From assembly GCA_963814805.1 (NCBI GenBank), contig CAWFER010000001.1, positions 124,001 through 188,000 on the forward strand: DNA of 64,000 nucleotides. Reading direction: 5' to 3'. The notes beneath the pieces were generated by a model that worked only from the letters and a program-made list of their open reading frames with translations, was not told the DNA's origin and did not search any database. A program made the translations under genes and the position numbers. Source of the stretch: AP-15 sp963814805. Its GTDB lineage: Bacteria; Pseudomonadota; Alphaproteobacteria; ATCC43930; CGMCC-115725. This document shows, piece after piece, positions 28,427 through 36,980 of the stretch; within the stretch, counting starts at the first letter, position 1; each line of letters starts with the position of its first letter.

Positions 28427-29647
28427 ATGGCGCGCCTCGTGCAGAAATACGGTGGCACCTCGCTCGCCGATGTGGGGAGAATCAACAACGTTGCCCGGCG
28501 GGTCGGACGCGAGGTCGCGGCCGGGAACGAGGTTGCGGTTGTCGTCTCGGCGATGGCCGGGGTGACCAACCAGCTTGTCGACTGGACGCGCGAGATGAGC
28601 CGGCTGCACGATGCGCGCGAATACGACGTCGTCGTCTCATCCGGCGAGCAGGTGACGGCGGGCCTGCTGTCGCTCGCGCTGCAGAACCTCGGGATCGATG
28701 CGCGTTCATGGCTTGGCTGGCAGATCCCGATCCGGACCGACGGCGTGCACGGCAAGGCGCGCATCGAAGCAATCGAGGTGGCCGAGGTCAGCCGCCGCCT
28801 GGCTCGGGGGCAGGTCGCGGTTGTTGCGGGTTTCCAGGGCATCGACCAGCGCGGGCGAATTACCACGCTCGGGCGGGGCGGCTCGGACACTTCCGCCGTG
28901 GCTCTCGCGGCGGCGCTCAAAGCCGATCGTTGCGATATCTTCACCGATGTCGACGGCGTATATACCAGCGATCCGCGGATCGTTGCGAACGCGCGCAAGC
29001 TCGGTAAAATAACCTACGAAGAAATGTTGGAGATGGCCTCGCAGGGCGCCAAGGTGTTGCAGACGCGCTCGGTCGAGATGGCAATGAACCACCGGGTGCG
29101 GGTCCAGGTTTTGTCGAGCTTTGTCGACAGCCCGGGAACCCTTGTGGTCGACGAGGACGAGATTGTGGAGCATCAGGTGGTGAGCGGCATCGCTTATAGC
29201 CGCGACGAGGCCAAGATCACGGTTCAGAAGGTGGCCGATCGACCGGGGGTGGCGGCCGCCATCTTCGGACCGCTCGCCGACAACGCGATCAATGTCGACA
29301 TGATCGTGCAGAACATGGCCGAGGATGGTCGCGCGGATCTCACCTTTACGGTAGCGCGGGCCGATCTGGAGCGCGCCGTCTCGGTATTGGAGGAAAGACG
29401 CGCGCTCCTTGGGTTCGCCGCGTTGAGACCCGATTCCAACGTGGTCAAGATTTCGGTGATCGGGGTTGGCATGCGCAGCCATGCGGGCGTCGCCAAGCAG
29501 ATGTTCCAGACACTTTCCGAGAAGGGGATCAACATTCAGGTGATCTCGACCTCGGAGATCAAGGTAAGCGTACTGATCGCCGCCGAATACACTGAACTCG
29601 CGTTGCGGGCGCTGCACACGGCGTACGGGCTCGACGCGGTCGGATGA
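28427..29647 (+). CDS. lysC: Aspartate kinase
   Basis: Phosphorylates aspartate at the entry to Lys, Met, Thr and diaminopimelate synthesis. 406 residues. The kinase domain starts MARLVQKYGGTSLADVGRI; ATP and Asp sites are seen in LGRGGSDTSAVALAAAL and FTDVDGVYTSDPR. Two C-terminal ACT domains follow, for feedback control (KITVQKVADRPGVAAAIF and VVKISVIGVGMRSHAGVA). The C-terminal TGA overlaps the next ATG (ATGA at 29644), so translation is coupled to the nitronate monooxygenase gene. The frame is intact. Confidence 0.96.
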   Translation: MARLVQKYGGTSLADVGRINNVARRVGREVAAGNEVAVVVSAMAGVTNQLVDWTREMSRLHDAREYDVVVSSGEQVTAGLLSLALQNLGIDARSWLGWQIPIRTDGVHGKARIEAIEVAEVSRRLARGQVAVVAGFQGIDQRGRITTLGRGGSDTSAVALAAALKADRCDIFTDVDGVYTSDPRIVANARKLGKITYEEMLEMASQGAKVLQTRSVEMAMNHRVRVQVLSSFVDSPGTLVVDEDEIVEHQVVSGIAYSRDEAKITVQKVADRPGVAAAIFGPLADNAINVDMIVQNMAEDGRADLTFTVARADLERAVSVLEERRALLGFAALRPDSNVVKISVIGVGMRSHAGVAKQMFQTLSEKGINIQVISTSEIKVSVLIAAEYTELALRALHTAYGLDAVG

Positions 29648-30810
29648 GCGGGGGGATCGCCGCGGCCGAATTTGCAGCAGCAGGCGGAAGGCGCGCGGCG
29701 GGCGGGCAAGTTTCGGGGCCTGAGGGTTTTCACGAAAAACTAAACCGGTTATGGGTGCGCGGTCGGGCAGTGCTCGGCAGTGAATTTGCGATTATGGGCG
29801 GCGCGATGACCTGGGTGTCGGAGCGCAACCTGGTCGCGGCGATCTCAAATGCCGGCGGCTTCGGGGTCATCGCCTCGGGATCGATGTCGCCAGAGATGCT
29901 GTCCGCTGAAATTGCTGCGACGAGAGCGCTGACCGAGCGGCCTTTCGGGGTCAATTTGATCACCCTGCATCCGCGGCTGATCGAACTGATTGACGTCTGC
30001 GCCCAGCATCGCGTCGGCCATGTCGTGCTGGCGGGCGGGCTGCCGAACAGTGCGACGCTGAGCCGGATCAAAGGGAGCGGCGCGAGGGTCTTCTGTTTTG
30101 CGCCGGCGCTCGGCTTCGCGCGCAAGCTCGTGCGCATGGGCGCCGACGCGATCGTCATCGAAGGCAGCGAGGCTGGCGGCCATGTCGGGCCGGTTTCGAC
30201 TGGGGTGTTGGCGCAGGAAATTCTGCCGCATCTGGACGAGGTTCCGGTGTTCGTCGCCGGCGGCATCGGGCGCGGCGAGGCGATGCTGGCCTATCTCGAA
30301 ATGGGCGCCGCCGGGGTTCAGCTCGGCACCCGCTTTGTCTGCGCTGCGGAATCGATTGCCCATCCGCGCTTCAAGCAGGCATTCATCCGCGCCGCGGCGC
30401 GCGACGCCGTCACCTCTCTCCAGCTCGATCCCCGCTTCCCGGTGATCCCGGTCCGTGCGCTGGCGAACCCGGCGACCCAAAAATTTCTGATCGTGCAGCG
30501 CGCGATAGTCGATCGGTTTGCGCGCGGTGAGCTGTCGCAGAAGGCCGCACAATTGGAGATCGAGCACTTCTGGGCCGGCGCGCTGCGTCGCGCGGTGATC
30601 GAGGGCGACGTCGACACGGGTTCGCTGATGGCAGGGCAGAGCGTCGGATTTGTGACCAGGGAACAGAGCGCCGCCGAGATTCTGGAGGAGTTGATCGGCC
30701 AGGCGGTCGCTGCGCTCGCCGCTCGCTGTCCGAGCGGCCAGCATCGAATGGTTTTATCCTTGCAAACTTCTTCGCAAACTTCGGCGGGGAGCCGGGGCGC
30801 CGCCGAATGA
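29644..30810 (+). CDS. Nitronate monooxygenase (2-nitropropane dioxygenase family)
   Basis: An FMN TIM-barrel enzyme, 388 residues. Visible: GGAMTWVSERNLVAAISNAG and GFGVIASGS for the flavin site, IVIEGSEAGGHVGP with the usual catalytic His, VFVAGGIGRGEAML and AGVQLGTRFVCAAES for the FMN phosphate. In vivo such enzymes detoxify nitronates (for example propionate 3-nitronate) or act as enoyl reductases. The first about 35 residues before LWVRGRAVLG look non-conserved, so the start may be internal. It is coupled by 4-base overlaps both to lysC and to ptsP. Confidence 0.85.
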   Translation: MSGGIAAAEFAAAGGRRAAGGQVSGPEGFHEKLNRLWVRGRAVLGSEFAIMGGAMTWVSERNLVAAISNAGGFGVIASGSMSPEMLSAEIAATRALTERPFGVNLITLHPRLIELIDVCAQHRVGHVVLAGGLPNSATLSRIKGSGARVFCFAPALGFARKLVRMGADAIVIEGSEAGGHVGPVSTGVLAQEILPHLDEVPVFVAGGIGRGEAMLAYLEMGAAGVQLGTRFVCAAESIAHPRFKQAFIRAAARDAVTSLQLDPRFPVIPVRALANPATQKFLIVQRAIVDRFARGELSQKAAQLEIEHFWAGALRRAVIEGDVDTGSLMAGQSVGFVTREQSAAEILEELIGQAVAALAARCPSGQHRMVLSLQTSSQTSAGSRGAAE

Positions 30811-33080
30811 GCGAGGTTTCGGGCGGCGTCAGCGGAACCCGCCGCTTGTTGCGCCGCTTGCGCAACATTATGGCCGGCTCCGCGACCGCCCAGGAGCGGC
30901 TCGATCGCATCGTTCGCATCGTCGCCGCAGAGATGGTCGCCGAAGTCTGCTCGGTCTATGTCATGCGGGCCGGAGAAGTCCTCGAACTGTTCGCCACAGA
31001 GGGGTTGCGACCGGAGGCGGTGCACCGAACCCGGCTTCGGGTCGGCGAGGGTCTCATCGGATTGATCGCGGCGACGGCGCGCCCGCTGGCCTTGGCCGAC
31101 GCGCAGACCCACCCCGAATTCGCCTATCGGCCGGAGACCGGCGAGGAGGTCTATCACTCGCTGATGGGGGTGCCGATCCTGCGTGGCGGACGGGTGCTCG
31201 GCGTGCTCGCCGTTCAGAACCGAACGTTGCGCCATTATACCGAGGACGAGATCGAGGTTCTGCAGACGATCGCGATGATCGTTGCCGAACTCGTGGCCAG
31301 TGGGGAACTCGTCAATCCGCACGAGATCGCTCAAAGCCATTCCGGCGGAATGCTCCCGGTCCGGCTCGGCGGCGTCCGGCTCAATCCCGGTCTGGCCATC
31401 GGCCCCGCGGTGCTGCACGAGCCGCGTCTGGCGATCCGGCAGGTCGTCGCCGAAGACGTCAACTCGGAACTGGAACGGCTGCGGCATGCGCTCGCGGCGA
31501 TGCGCGCCTCGATCGATCGGCTGGTGGTGGCGAGCCAAGGGCTTGGCGACGGCGAGCATCGCGACATTCTGGAAACCTACCGGATGTTTGCCGCCGACCG
31601 CGGCTGGGTTGCCCGCATCGCCGATGCGATCCGCAGCGGCTTGACCGCCGAGGCGGCGGTGCAGAAAGTTCGCGACGAGACCAGCACCCGCATGATGCAG
31701 GCGAGCGACCCCTATCTGCGCGAACGGCTCGTTGACCTCGAGGATCTCGCCAATCGCCTGCAGCAGCATTTATCGCGCCGACCGCCGAGCGCCGCATGGG
31801 CCGATCTGCCTGCCGAGTTTATTCTGGTCGCCCGCGCAATGGGCCCGGCCGAACTACTAGATTATGCCCACCGGCGGATCGTCGGCTTGGTGCTCGAAGA
31901 GGGGTCGCCGACCGCCCATGTGGCGATCGTCGCCCGGGCTCTCGACATTCCGGTCGTCGGCCGGGTCGAGAACGCGTCGAGCCGGATCGAGAACGGCGAC
32001 ATCGTCATCGTCGACGGCGATCACGCGCAAATCCTGATCAGGCCAAGCGCGGATGTTCAGCAATCGGCGGCGGCGGCGGTCGAGGCGCGAACCCGCCGAC
32101 GCGCGCTCCACGACACCCTGCGCACCGCCCCGGCAATCACCCGCGACGGGGTCGGAATCAAGCTGCTGCTGAATGCGGGATTGCTGATCGACATGTCGCA
32201 ATTGGCGGCAACCGGGGCCGAAGGCGTCGGGCTGTTTCGCACCGAAATTCCATTTATGGTGCGCGATTCTTTTCCGGCGGTCGACGACCAGACCGAATTC
32301 TACCGCAGCGTCTTCGACCAGGCGGACGGTCGCCCGGTGGTGTTCCGCACGCTCGACATCGGCGGGGACAAACTCTTGCCCTACCTGCCGCATACGGCAG
32401 AGGACAACCCGGCTATGGGCTGGCGGGCGATCCGCATCGGACTCGACCGGCCGGCGATGCTGCGCGAGCAGCTGCGTGCCCTGGTGCGTGCCGCCGAGGG
32501 CCGTGACCTCTTCGTCAAGTTTCCGATGATCGCCGAACTTCCGGAGCTCGAACGAGCTCGTGCGCTGCTCGATATGGAGCTCGCTCGCGCCGCGGTCGAA
32601 GGCCGCACGCTACCCGCCTCGGTCAAGATCGGCGTCATGCTCGAAGTGCCGGCGCTGCTGTGGCAGCTGCCCGCCCTGTGCCAAAGGATCGACTTTCTGT
32701 CGATTGGCACCAACGATTTGTTGCAATTCTTGTTTGCCTGCGACCGCGGCAACCCGCGGCTCGCCGATCGCTACGATTCGCTCTCGATGCCGATGCTGGC
32801 GTTGTTGCGCGAGGTCGTGGCGCAGACCCGCGCGTCTGCGGTGCCGCTGAGCATGTGCGGCGAAATGGCGGGCAGCCCGATCGAGGCTATGGTGCTGATC
32901 GCTATTGGATTTCGGACATTGTCGATGACCGGGACGGCAATCGGCCCAGTCAAGACGATGATCCGCAGCCTCGATGCCGCCGCGGTTGCCGAGTATGTCG
33001 ATGAAATTGGTGAAAGACCTGACCATTCGCTCAGGCCAAAGCTCGAAGCCTATGCCCGAGACCATGCAATCGCATTGTGA
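30807..33080 (+). CDS. ptsP: PEP-protein phosphotransferase EI-Ntr (PtsP), GAF domain
   Basis: First enzyme of the nitrogen PTS; takes phosphate from PEP and passes it to NPr. 757 residues, normal for EI-Ntr. Domains: N-terminal GAF sensor (about 20-160), PEP-utiliser N domain (about 175-300), the swivelling phospho-His domain with EGSPTAHVAIVARAL (His371), and the C-terminal PEP-binding barrel with TEIPFM, FRTLDIGGDKLLPYLP, SIGTNDLLQF and LSMCGEMAG. The start is coupled to the preceding gene (ATGA, 30807). In relatives the GAF domain binds glutamine. The HPr/EIIA-Ntr partners are not in this window. Confidence 0.95.
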   Translation: MSEVSGGVSGTRRLLRRLRNIMAGSATAQERLDRIVRIVAAEMVAEVCSVYVMRAGEVLELFATEGLRPEAVHRTRLRVGEGLIGLIAATARPLALADAQTHPEFAYRPETGEEVYHSLMGVPILRGGRVLGVLAVQNRTLRHYTEDEIEVLQTIAMIVAELVASGELVNPHEIAQSHSGGMLPVRLGGVRLNPGLAIGPAVLHEPRLAIRQVVAEDVNSELERLRHALAAMRASIDRLVVASQGLGDGEHRDILETYRMFAADRGWVARIADAIRSGLTAEAAVQKVRDETSTRMMQASDPYLRERLVDLEDLANRLQQHLSRRPPSAAWADLPAEFILVARAMGPAELLDYAHRRIVGLVLEEGSPTAHVAIVARALDIPVVGRVENASSRIENGDIVIVDGDHAQILIRPSADVQQSAAAAVEARTRRRALHDTLRTAPAITRDGVGIKLLLNAGLLIDMSQLAATGAEGVGLFRTEIPFMVRDSFPAVDDQTEFYRSVFDQADGRPVVFRTLDIGGDKLLPYLPHTAEDNPAMGWRAIRIGLDRPAMLREQLRALVRAAEGRDLFVKFPMIAELPELERARALLDMELARAAVEGRTLPASVKIGVMLEVPALLWQLPALCQRIDFLSIGTNDLLQFLFACDRGNPRLADRYDSLSMPMLALLREVVAQTRASAVPLSMCGEMAGSPIEAMVLIAIGFRTLSMTGTAIGPVKTMIRSLDAAAVAEYVDEIGERPDHSLRPKLEAYARDHAIAL

Positions 33081-33185
33081 GATCAGGGAGCGCGCGCATC
33101 GGCTGGGACGATTTGCGGTCGATCTCCGTCGCACCGTCCCGGCCGGCGCACCTGGCGGCTCCGACGCGGCTGGAGCAGGCGAAGG

Positions 33186-34304
33186 TTGGGTCGCGCGATT
33201 GGACAGGGGGGAGTCCATTGGTTAAGCTGCGCGCCGCAGGGCACCCGCTTGACGGCATTGTTTCACCGGACCAACCCCCCGCTCGCTAAGATCGAAGGCG
33301 AAGCCCCGGCTCCGGCCGGGCCGCGCTCGGCCGGCGATGTCCTGCGGCAACAGCGCGCCGCGCTCGGCCTCGATCTCGGCGAGGTGGCGAGGGAGCTTCG
33401 GATCAAGCCTGTCTATTTGGCCGCGCTCGAAGAGGGTCGTCCGGATCGTCTGCCCGGCCCGGCTTACGCAATCGGTTTTCTGCGGGCTTATGGCGATCAT
33501 CTGGGGCTCGACAGCGGGGAGATCCTGCGACGTTTCAGGCTCGAGGCCGCAGGGCTCGACGCTAAACCCGATCTCTCGTTGCCGATGCTGTTGGGCGAGC
33601 GCAGCCTGCCAGGCCGGGCGACGCTGCTGCTGGCGGTGGTCCTGACGATCTGCGGATACGCGACCTGGTATTATCTGGCGGCGGGCGAACGCTCGCGGCC
33701 GCAGCGGGTGACCGAGGTGCCGGCAACGCTCCTGCTGTCAAATTCGGCTCCGCCGTCAAATTCGGTAAAACCGGCGCCCACGCCGGTAACCGCGGCAGCG
33801 GTTGCCGCCGCGCCGACCCGATCCGCCTCCCCAAGCACGAGCCCAGCTCCAAGCCCAGTTTCGGCCATCGTAAAGGCGCCGATCGCGGCCTCCGCCGGCT
33901 CGGTGGCTGCGCCCGCGGCGCGGCCAGCGGCTTCTGTGCCCTCGCCTGCTCCCGGCAGCAGCCAGGATGAAGCGGCCGGCGGTCAGCCCGCGTCTCAGAG
34001 CACGGCGCCGAGTGTTTACGGCACCGTTGAGGCGCCGGTGCGGATCGTCTTGCACGCCACCGCCGATAGTTGGATGCAGGTGCGTGACGCCGATCATCGG
34101 GTGCTGTTCAGCGGCGTCCTGAAGGCCGGGCAGAGCTACTCTGTGCCCGATCAGCCCGGCTTGTCGATGCGAGCCGGCAACGCCGGCGGCCTCGATGTTA
34201 CGGTCGATGGCAAGCCGGCGGCGCCGCTGGGTCCGATCGGTGCGGTACGCAACGTCGCGCTTGATCCGCAATCGCTGGCGGCGACGACCACGGGTCAGAA
34301 TTGA
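33186..34304 (+). CDS. RodZ-like HTH membrane protein with DUF4115
   Basis: A bitopic inner-membrane protein linked in relatives to MreB and rod-shape maintenance. Layout: HTH_25 domain GDVLRQQRAALGLDLGEVAR to GFLRAYGDHLGLD (about residues 49-110), one membrane helix ATLLLAVVLTICGYATWYYL (about 139-158), a long Pro/Ala/Ser linker (about 180-275), and periplasmic DUF4115 beta domain (VRIVLHATADSWMQVRDAD to the end). The true start is unclear; the first about 35 residues are not conserved, and TTG codons at 33249 and 33258 are alternatives. It precedes ispG, a frequent alphaproteobacterial pairing. Confidence 0.85.
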   Translation: MGRAIGQGGVHWLSCAPQGTRLTALFHRTNPPLAKIEGEAPAPAGPRSAGDVLRQQRAALGLDLGEVARELRIKPVYLAALEEGRPDRLPGPAYAIGFLRAYGDHLGLDSGEILRRFRLEAAGLDAKPDLSLPMLLGERSLPGRATLLLAVVLTICGYATWYYLAAGERSRPQRVTEVPATLLLSNSAPPSNSVKPAPTPVTAAAVAAAPTRSASPSTSPAPSPVSAIVKAPIAASAGSVAAPAARPAASVPSPAPGSSQDEAAGGQPASQSTAPSVYGTVEAPVRIVLHATADSWMQVRDADHRVLFSGVLKAGQSYSVPDQPGLSMRAGNAGGLDVTVDGKPAAPLGPIGAVRNVALDPQSLAATTTGQN

Positions 34305-34386
34305 GCGCCGCTCGACTGCCGGCGTCTTTTGTGCGCCGCCGAAACCATCTATATGCGTGTTGCGAGAAATCACCCGAGCGAGGTCG

Positions 34387-35523
34387 ATGATGAGCGTCAG
34401 GCCCTACCGCGACATCCATCGCCGCACCTGCCGCAAAATCTATGTCGGCAAGGTGCCCGTCGGCGGCGACGCGCCGATCACCGTGCAGTCGATGACTAAC
34501 ACGGTGACGAGCGACGTCAAGGCGACGGTCGAGCAAGTCCAGGCGCTCGAACGCGCCGGCGCCGACATCGTCCGGGTGTCGTGCCCCGACCAGGAATCGG
34601 CGCTTGCGCTCAAGGACATCGTGCGCCAGGCAACGGCGCCGATCGTCGCCGACATCCATTTCCATTATCGGCGGGCGATCGAGGCGGCGCGTAGCGGTGC
34701 GGCCTGCCTGCGCATCAATCCGGGCAATATCGGCTCGTCCGAGCGGGTGCGCGAGGTGATCAAGGCGGCCAAGGATCACGGTTGCTCGATGCGGATCGGG
34801 GTCAACGCCGGCTCGCTCGAGCGCGACCTGCTCGAGAAGTATGGCGAGCCCTGCCCCGAGGCCATGGTCGAAAGCGCGCTGAACCATGCCAAGATCCTCG
34901 AGGACAATGATTTCTTTGAGTTCAAGATCTCGTGCAAGGCTTCCGACGTGTTTCTCGCCGTCGCCGCTTATCAGCAGTTGGCCGAGGCCTGCGACTACCC
35001 CCTGCATCTTGGCATCACCGAAGCCGGCGGCCTCAGGAGCGGCACGGTCAAGTCATCGATTGGGCTCGGCATGCTCATGTGGTCGGGTATCGGCGACACC
35101 ATCCGGGTGTCGCTGTCGGCCGACCCGGTCGAAGAGGTCAAGGCCGGGTTCGAGATGCTGAAATCGCTGAATTTGCGGCGCCGCGGGGTGACGGTAATCT
35201 CGTGCCCGTCCTGCGCGCGCCAGCAATTCGAGGTGATCAAGACGGTCGAGCGGCTCGAAGAGCGCCTTGCCCACATCACCACGCCGCTGACGGTTTCGGT
35301 GATCGGCTGCGTCGTCAATGGCCCGGGCGAGGCGCGCGAGACCGATATCGGCTTTACCGGCGGCGGCAACGGCACCCATCAAGTCTATATCAGCGGCCTG
35401 ACCGATCATCGCCTCAAGGGGACGGATATCGTCGATCACCTCGTCGAACTGATCGAGAAGAAGGCGGCCGAGATCGAGGCGCAGCGCAAAACGGCCGATC
35501 TGGTTTTGGCGCCTGCGCAGTAG
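34387..35523 (+). CDS. ispG: 4-hydroxy-3-methylbut-2-en-1-yl diphosphate synthase (flavodoxin)
   Basis: [4Fe-4S] enzyme of the non-mevalonate isoprenoid pathway; converts MEcPP to HMBPP. 378 residues, the normal short bacterial form. Family start RRTCRKIYVGKVPVGGDAP, then VQSMTNT and IVADIHFHYRRAI. Cluster cysteines are in SCPSCARQ and GCVVNGPGEARE. The frame is open far upstream within the rodZ-like gene, but GAGGTCG followed by ATGATG at 34387/34390 sets the start. TAG at 35521. About 80 bases separate it from the rodZ-like gene. Confidence 0.95.
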   Translation: MMSVRPYRDIHRRTCRKIYVGKVPVGGDAPITVQSMTNTVTSDVKATVEQVQALERAGADIVRVSCPDQESALALKDIVRQATAPIVADIHFHYRRAIEAARSGAACLRINPGNIGSSERVREVIKAAKDHGCSMRIGVNAGSLERDLLEKYGEPCPEAMVESALNHAKILEDNDFFEFKISCKASDVFLAVAAYQQLAEACDYPLHLGITEAGGLRSGTVKSSIGLGMLMWSGIGDTIRVSLSADPVEEVKAGFEMLKSLNLRRRGVTVISCPSCARQQFEVIKTVERLEERLAHITTPLTVSVIGCVVNGPGEARETDIGFTGGGNGTHQVYISGLTDHRLKGTDIVDHLVELIEKKAAEIEAQRKTADLVLAPAQ

Positions 35524-35578
35524 CTTTGTGGTCGGCCGATCGGGGCGCGTGGGTGCGTTGTAGGCGGGCCTACGCGGA

Positions 35579-36790
35579 TTACGGCGCGGATACAGAGGCT
35601 GGGCCTGCGGCGAGGCTGCCTCGTCGGGTGCGCGCAAGGATCACCAGCAGAAGGGCGGCGACAGCGCAGGGGGCGAGCAGGACGTGCGTATAGGCGCCGA
35701 TTGGCCGGGAAACGAGCGGCGCTATCGCGTTTGCCGCCAATATGGTCCGTTCCCAAGGTCGCGCGCCGCGGCGTCCCTGTATTTGGACGAGCCACACCAT
35801 GGCCAGGGCGACGACCACGAGGTCGTAATCCAGAAAGAACGGCGAGGCGAGCGGCAACGCCGCTGCGAGAGAGGCGCCCCTGATTGCCGTATCGGGCGAA
35901 TGCCGCCAACACCAAACGATGATCGCCGCCAATCCCAAGGCGGCGAGCGCCTGGATGGCCGCTGCCGCGGCAGGCGTCCCGCCGAGAAGACGGACTGCGG
36001 CAAAGACCGACGCGAATTTGTAATAGGGAACCAAGCCGGATTCGAGCATTTGCCCGGCGAACGGCAGATTGGCGCGAAATCCGGCCCAGACGCAGCTTCC
36101 GAACAGAATGTCGCTGGTAATCGCGAGAACGAGGAGGGTAAACATCGCCGCGCCGATTGCCCGCCATTGGCCGATGGCGATCAAGGCGACCGGCACCAGC
36201 AATGCCAATTGCGGTTTGAATGCGAGTATGCCGAACAGTATCCCGGCCGTGACCGGTCGCCAATGCAGCAGCAGCACACCCCATCCGAGCAGACCGGTGG
36301 TCAATAATGCGTTCTGACCATGGCCGATGGTCACCAGCACGGCGGGATAGGCGAGACCCGCCCAAAGCGTCAGCGGCCGGGGCAAAATTCGCCACAGCGC
36401 GGTCAGATATAGGGCAGCGCCGAGGACCAGCCAAAGCGTGAGGGACCACAGATAGGGAAGAAGGGCCAGCGGGTACACGATCAACAGCGCATTGGGCGGG
36501 TATTCCCAGGCATAGAAAGCCGTGCGCGCGGGGTGGATCATCGCCTGCTCCAGGCCGGCGAGCGCCTCGGGATGGTAGATCGCATGCGCCTGACCATGGA
36601 GCAGCGCCCACGATACGGTCCAAAAGCTGAGAAAGTCGGTGCCGACCGGTCGTCCGAGCGGGTCGGTGATGCCGGGTCCGGCGAGGGTCCAGGCGATCAT
36701 CGCGACGCCGGCGAGGATCAGGATGGTCGCGTAGGCGCGCAGCCGATCCGGTGTGAGCCACGGAGCGTCTCGCAAAAAAGCGGCGAACAA
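35579..36790 (-). CDS. GT87-type (DUF2029) membrane glycosyltransferase
   Basis: A 403-residue polytopic inner-membrane protein with some 10-12 helices. An early extracytoplasmic loop carries GTDFLSFWTVSWALLHG, the acidic D-x-x-x-F motif typical of GT87/GT-C transferases, followed by AFYAWEYPPNALLIVYPLAL. Relatives use polyprenyl-phosphate sugars to build mannosylated or arabinosylated glycolipids. Substrate unknown. Opposite in direction to the flanking housekeeping genes, divergent from hisS. Confidence 0.82.
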   Translation of the reverse strand: MFAAFLRDAPWLTPDRLRAYATILILAGVAMIAWTLAGPGITDPLGRPVGTDFLSFWTVSWALLHGQAHAIYHPEALAGLEQAMIHPARTAFYAWEYPPNALLIVYPLALLPYLWSLTLWLVLGAALYLTALWRILPRPLTLWAGLAYPAVLVTIGHGQNALLTTGLLGWGVLLLHWRPVTAGILFGILAFKPQLALLVPVALIAIGQWRAIGAAMFTLLVLAITSDILFGSCVWAGFRANLPFAGQMLESGLVPYYKFASVFAAVRLLGGTPAAAAAIQALAALGLAAIIVWCWRHSPDTAIRGASLAAALPLASPFFLDYDLVVVALAMVWLVQIQGRRGARPWERTILAANAIAPLVSRPIGAYTHVLLAPCAVAALLLVILARTRRGSLAAGPASVSAP

Positions 36791-36980
36791 GGGGTACCTC
36801 GCGCGGCAGCCGATAACGGCGGCTCGGCAACGATAGCCGGCCGGCGCTGGTTAGAAGATGGTTGAGAGCCGGTAAAAGGCCTAGCCGCGGGCGAGCGTTG
36901 CGTCGACAGCCGCCGCTACGCCTACTATGTATTGGGTGCCACCCTTCCGACGGCGGACGAGATGGCCGGAGAATTCGCGT

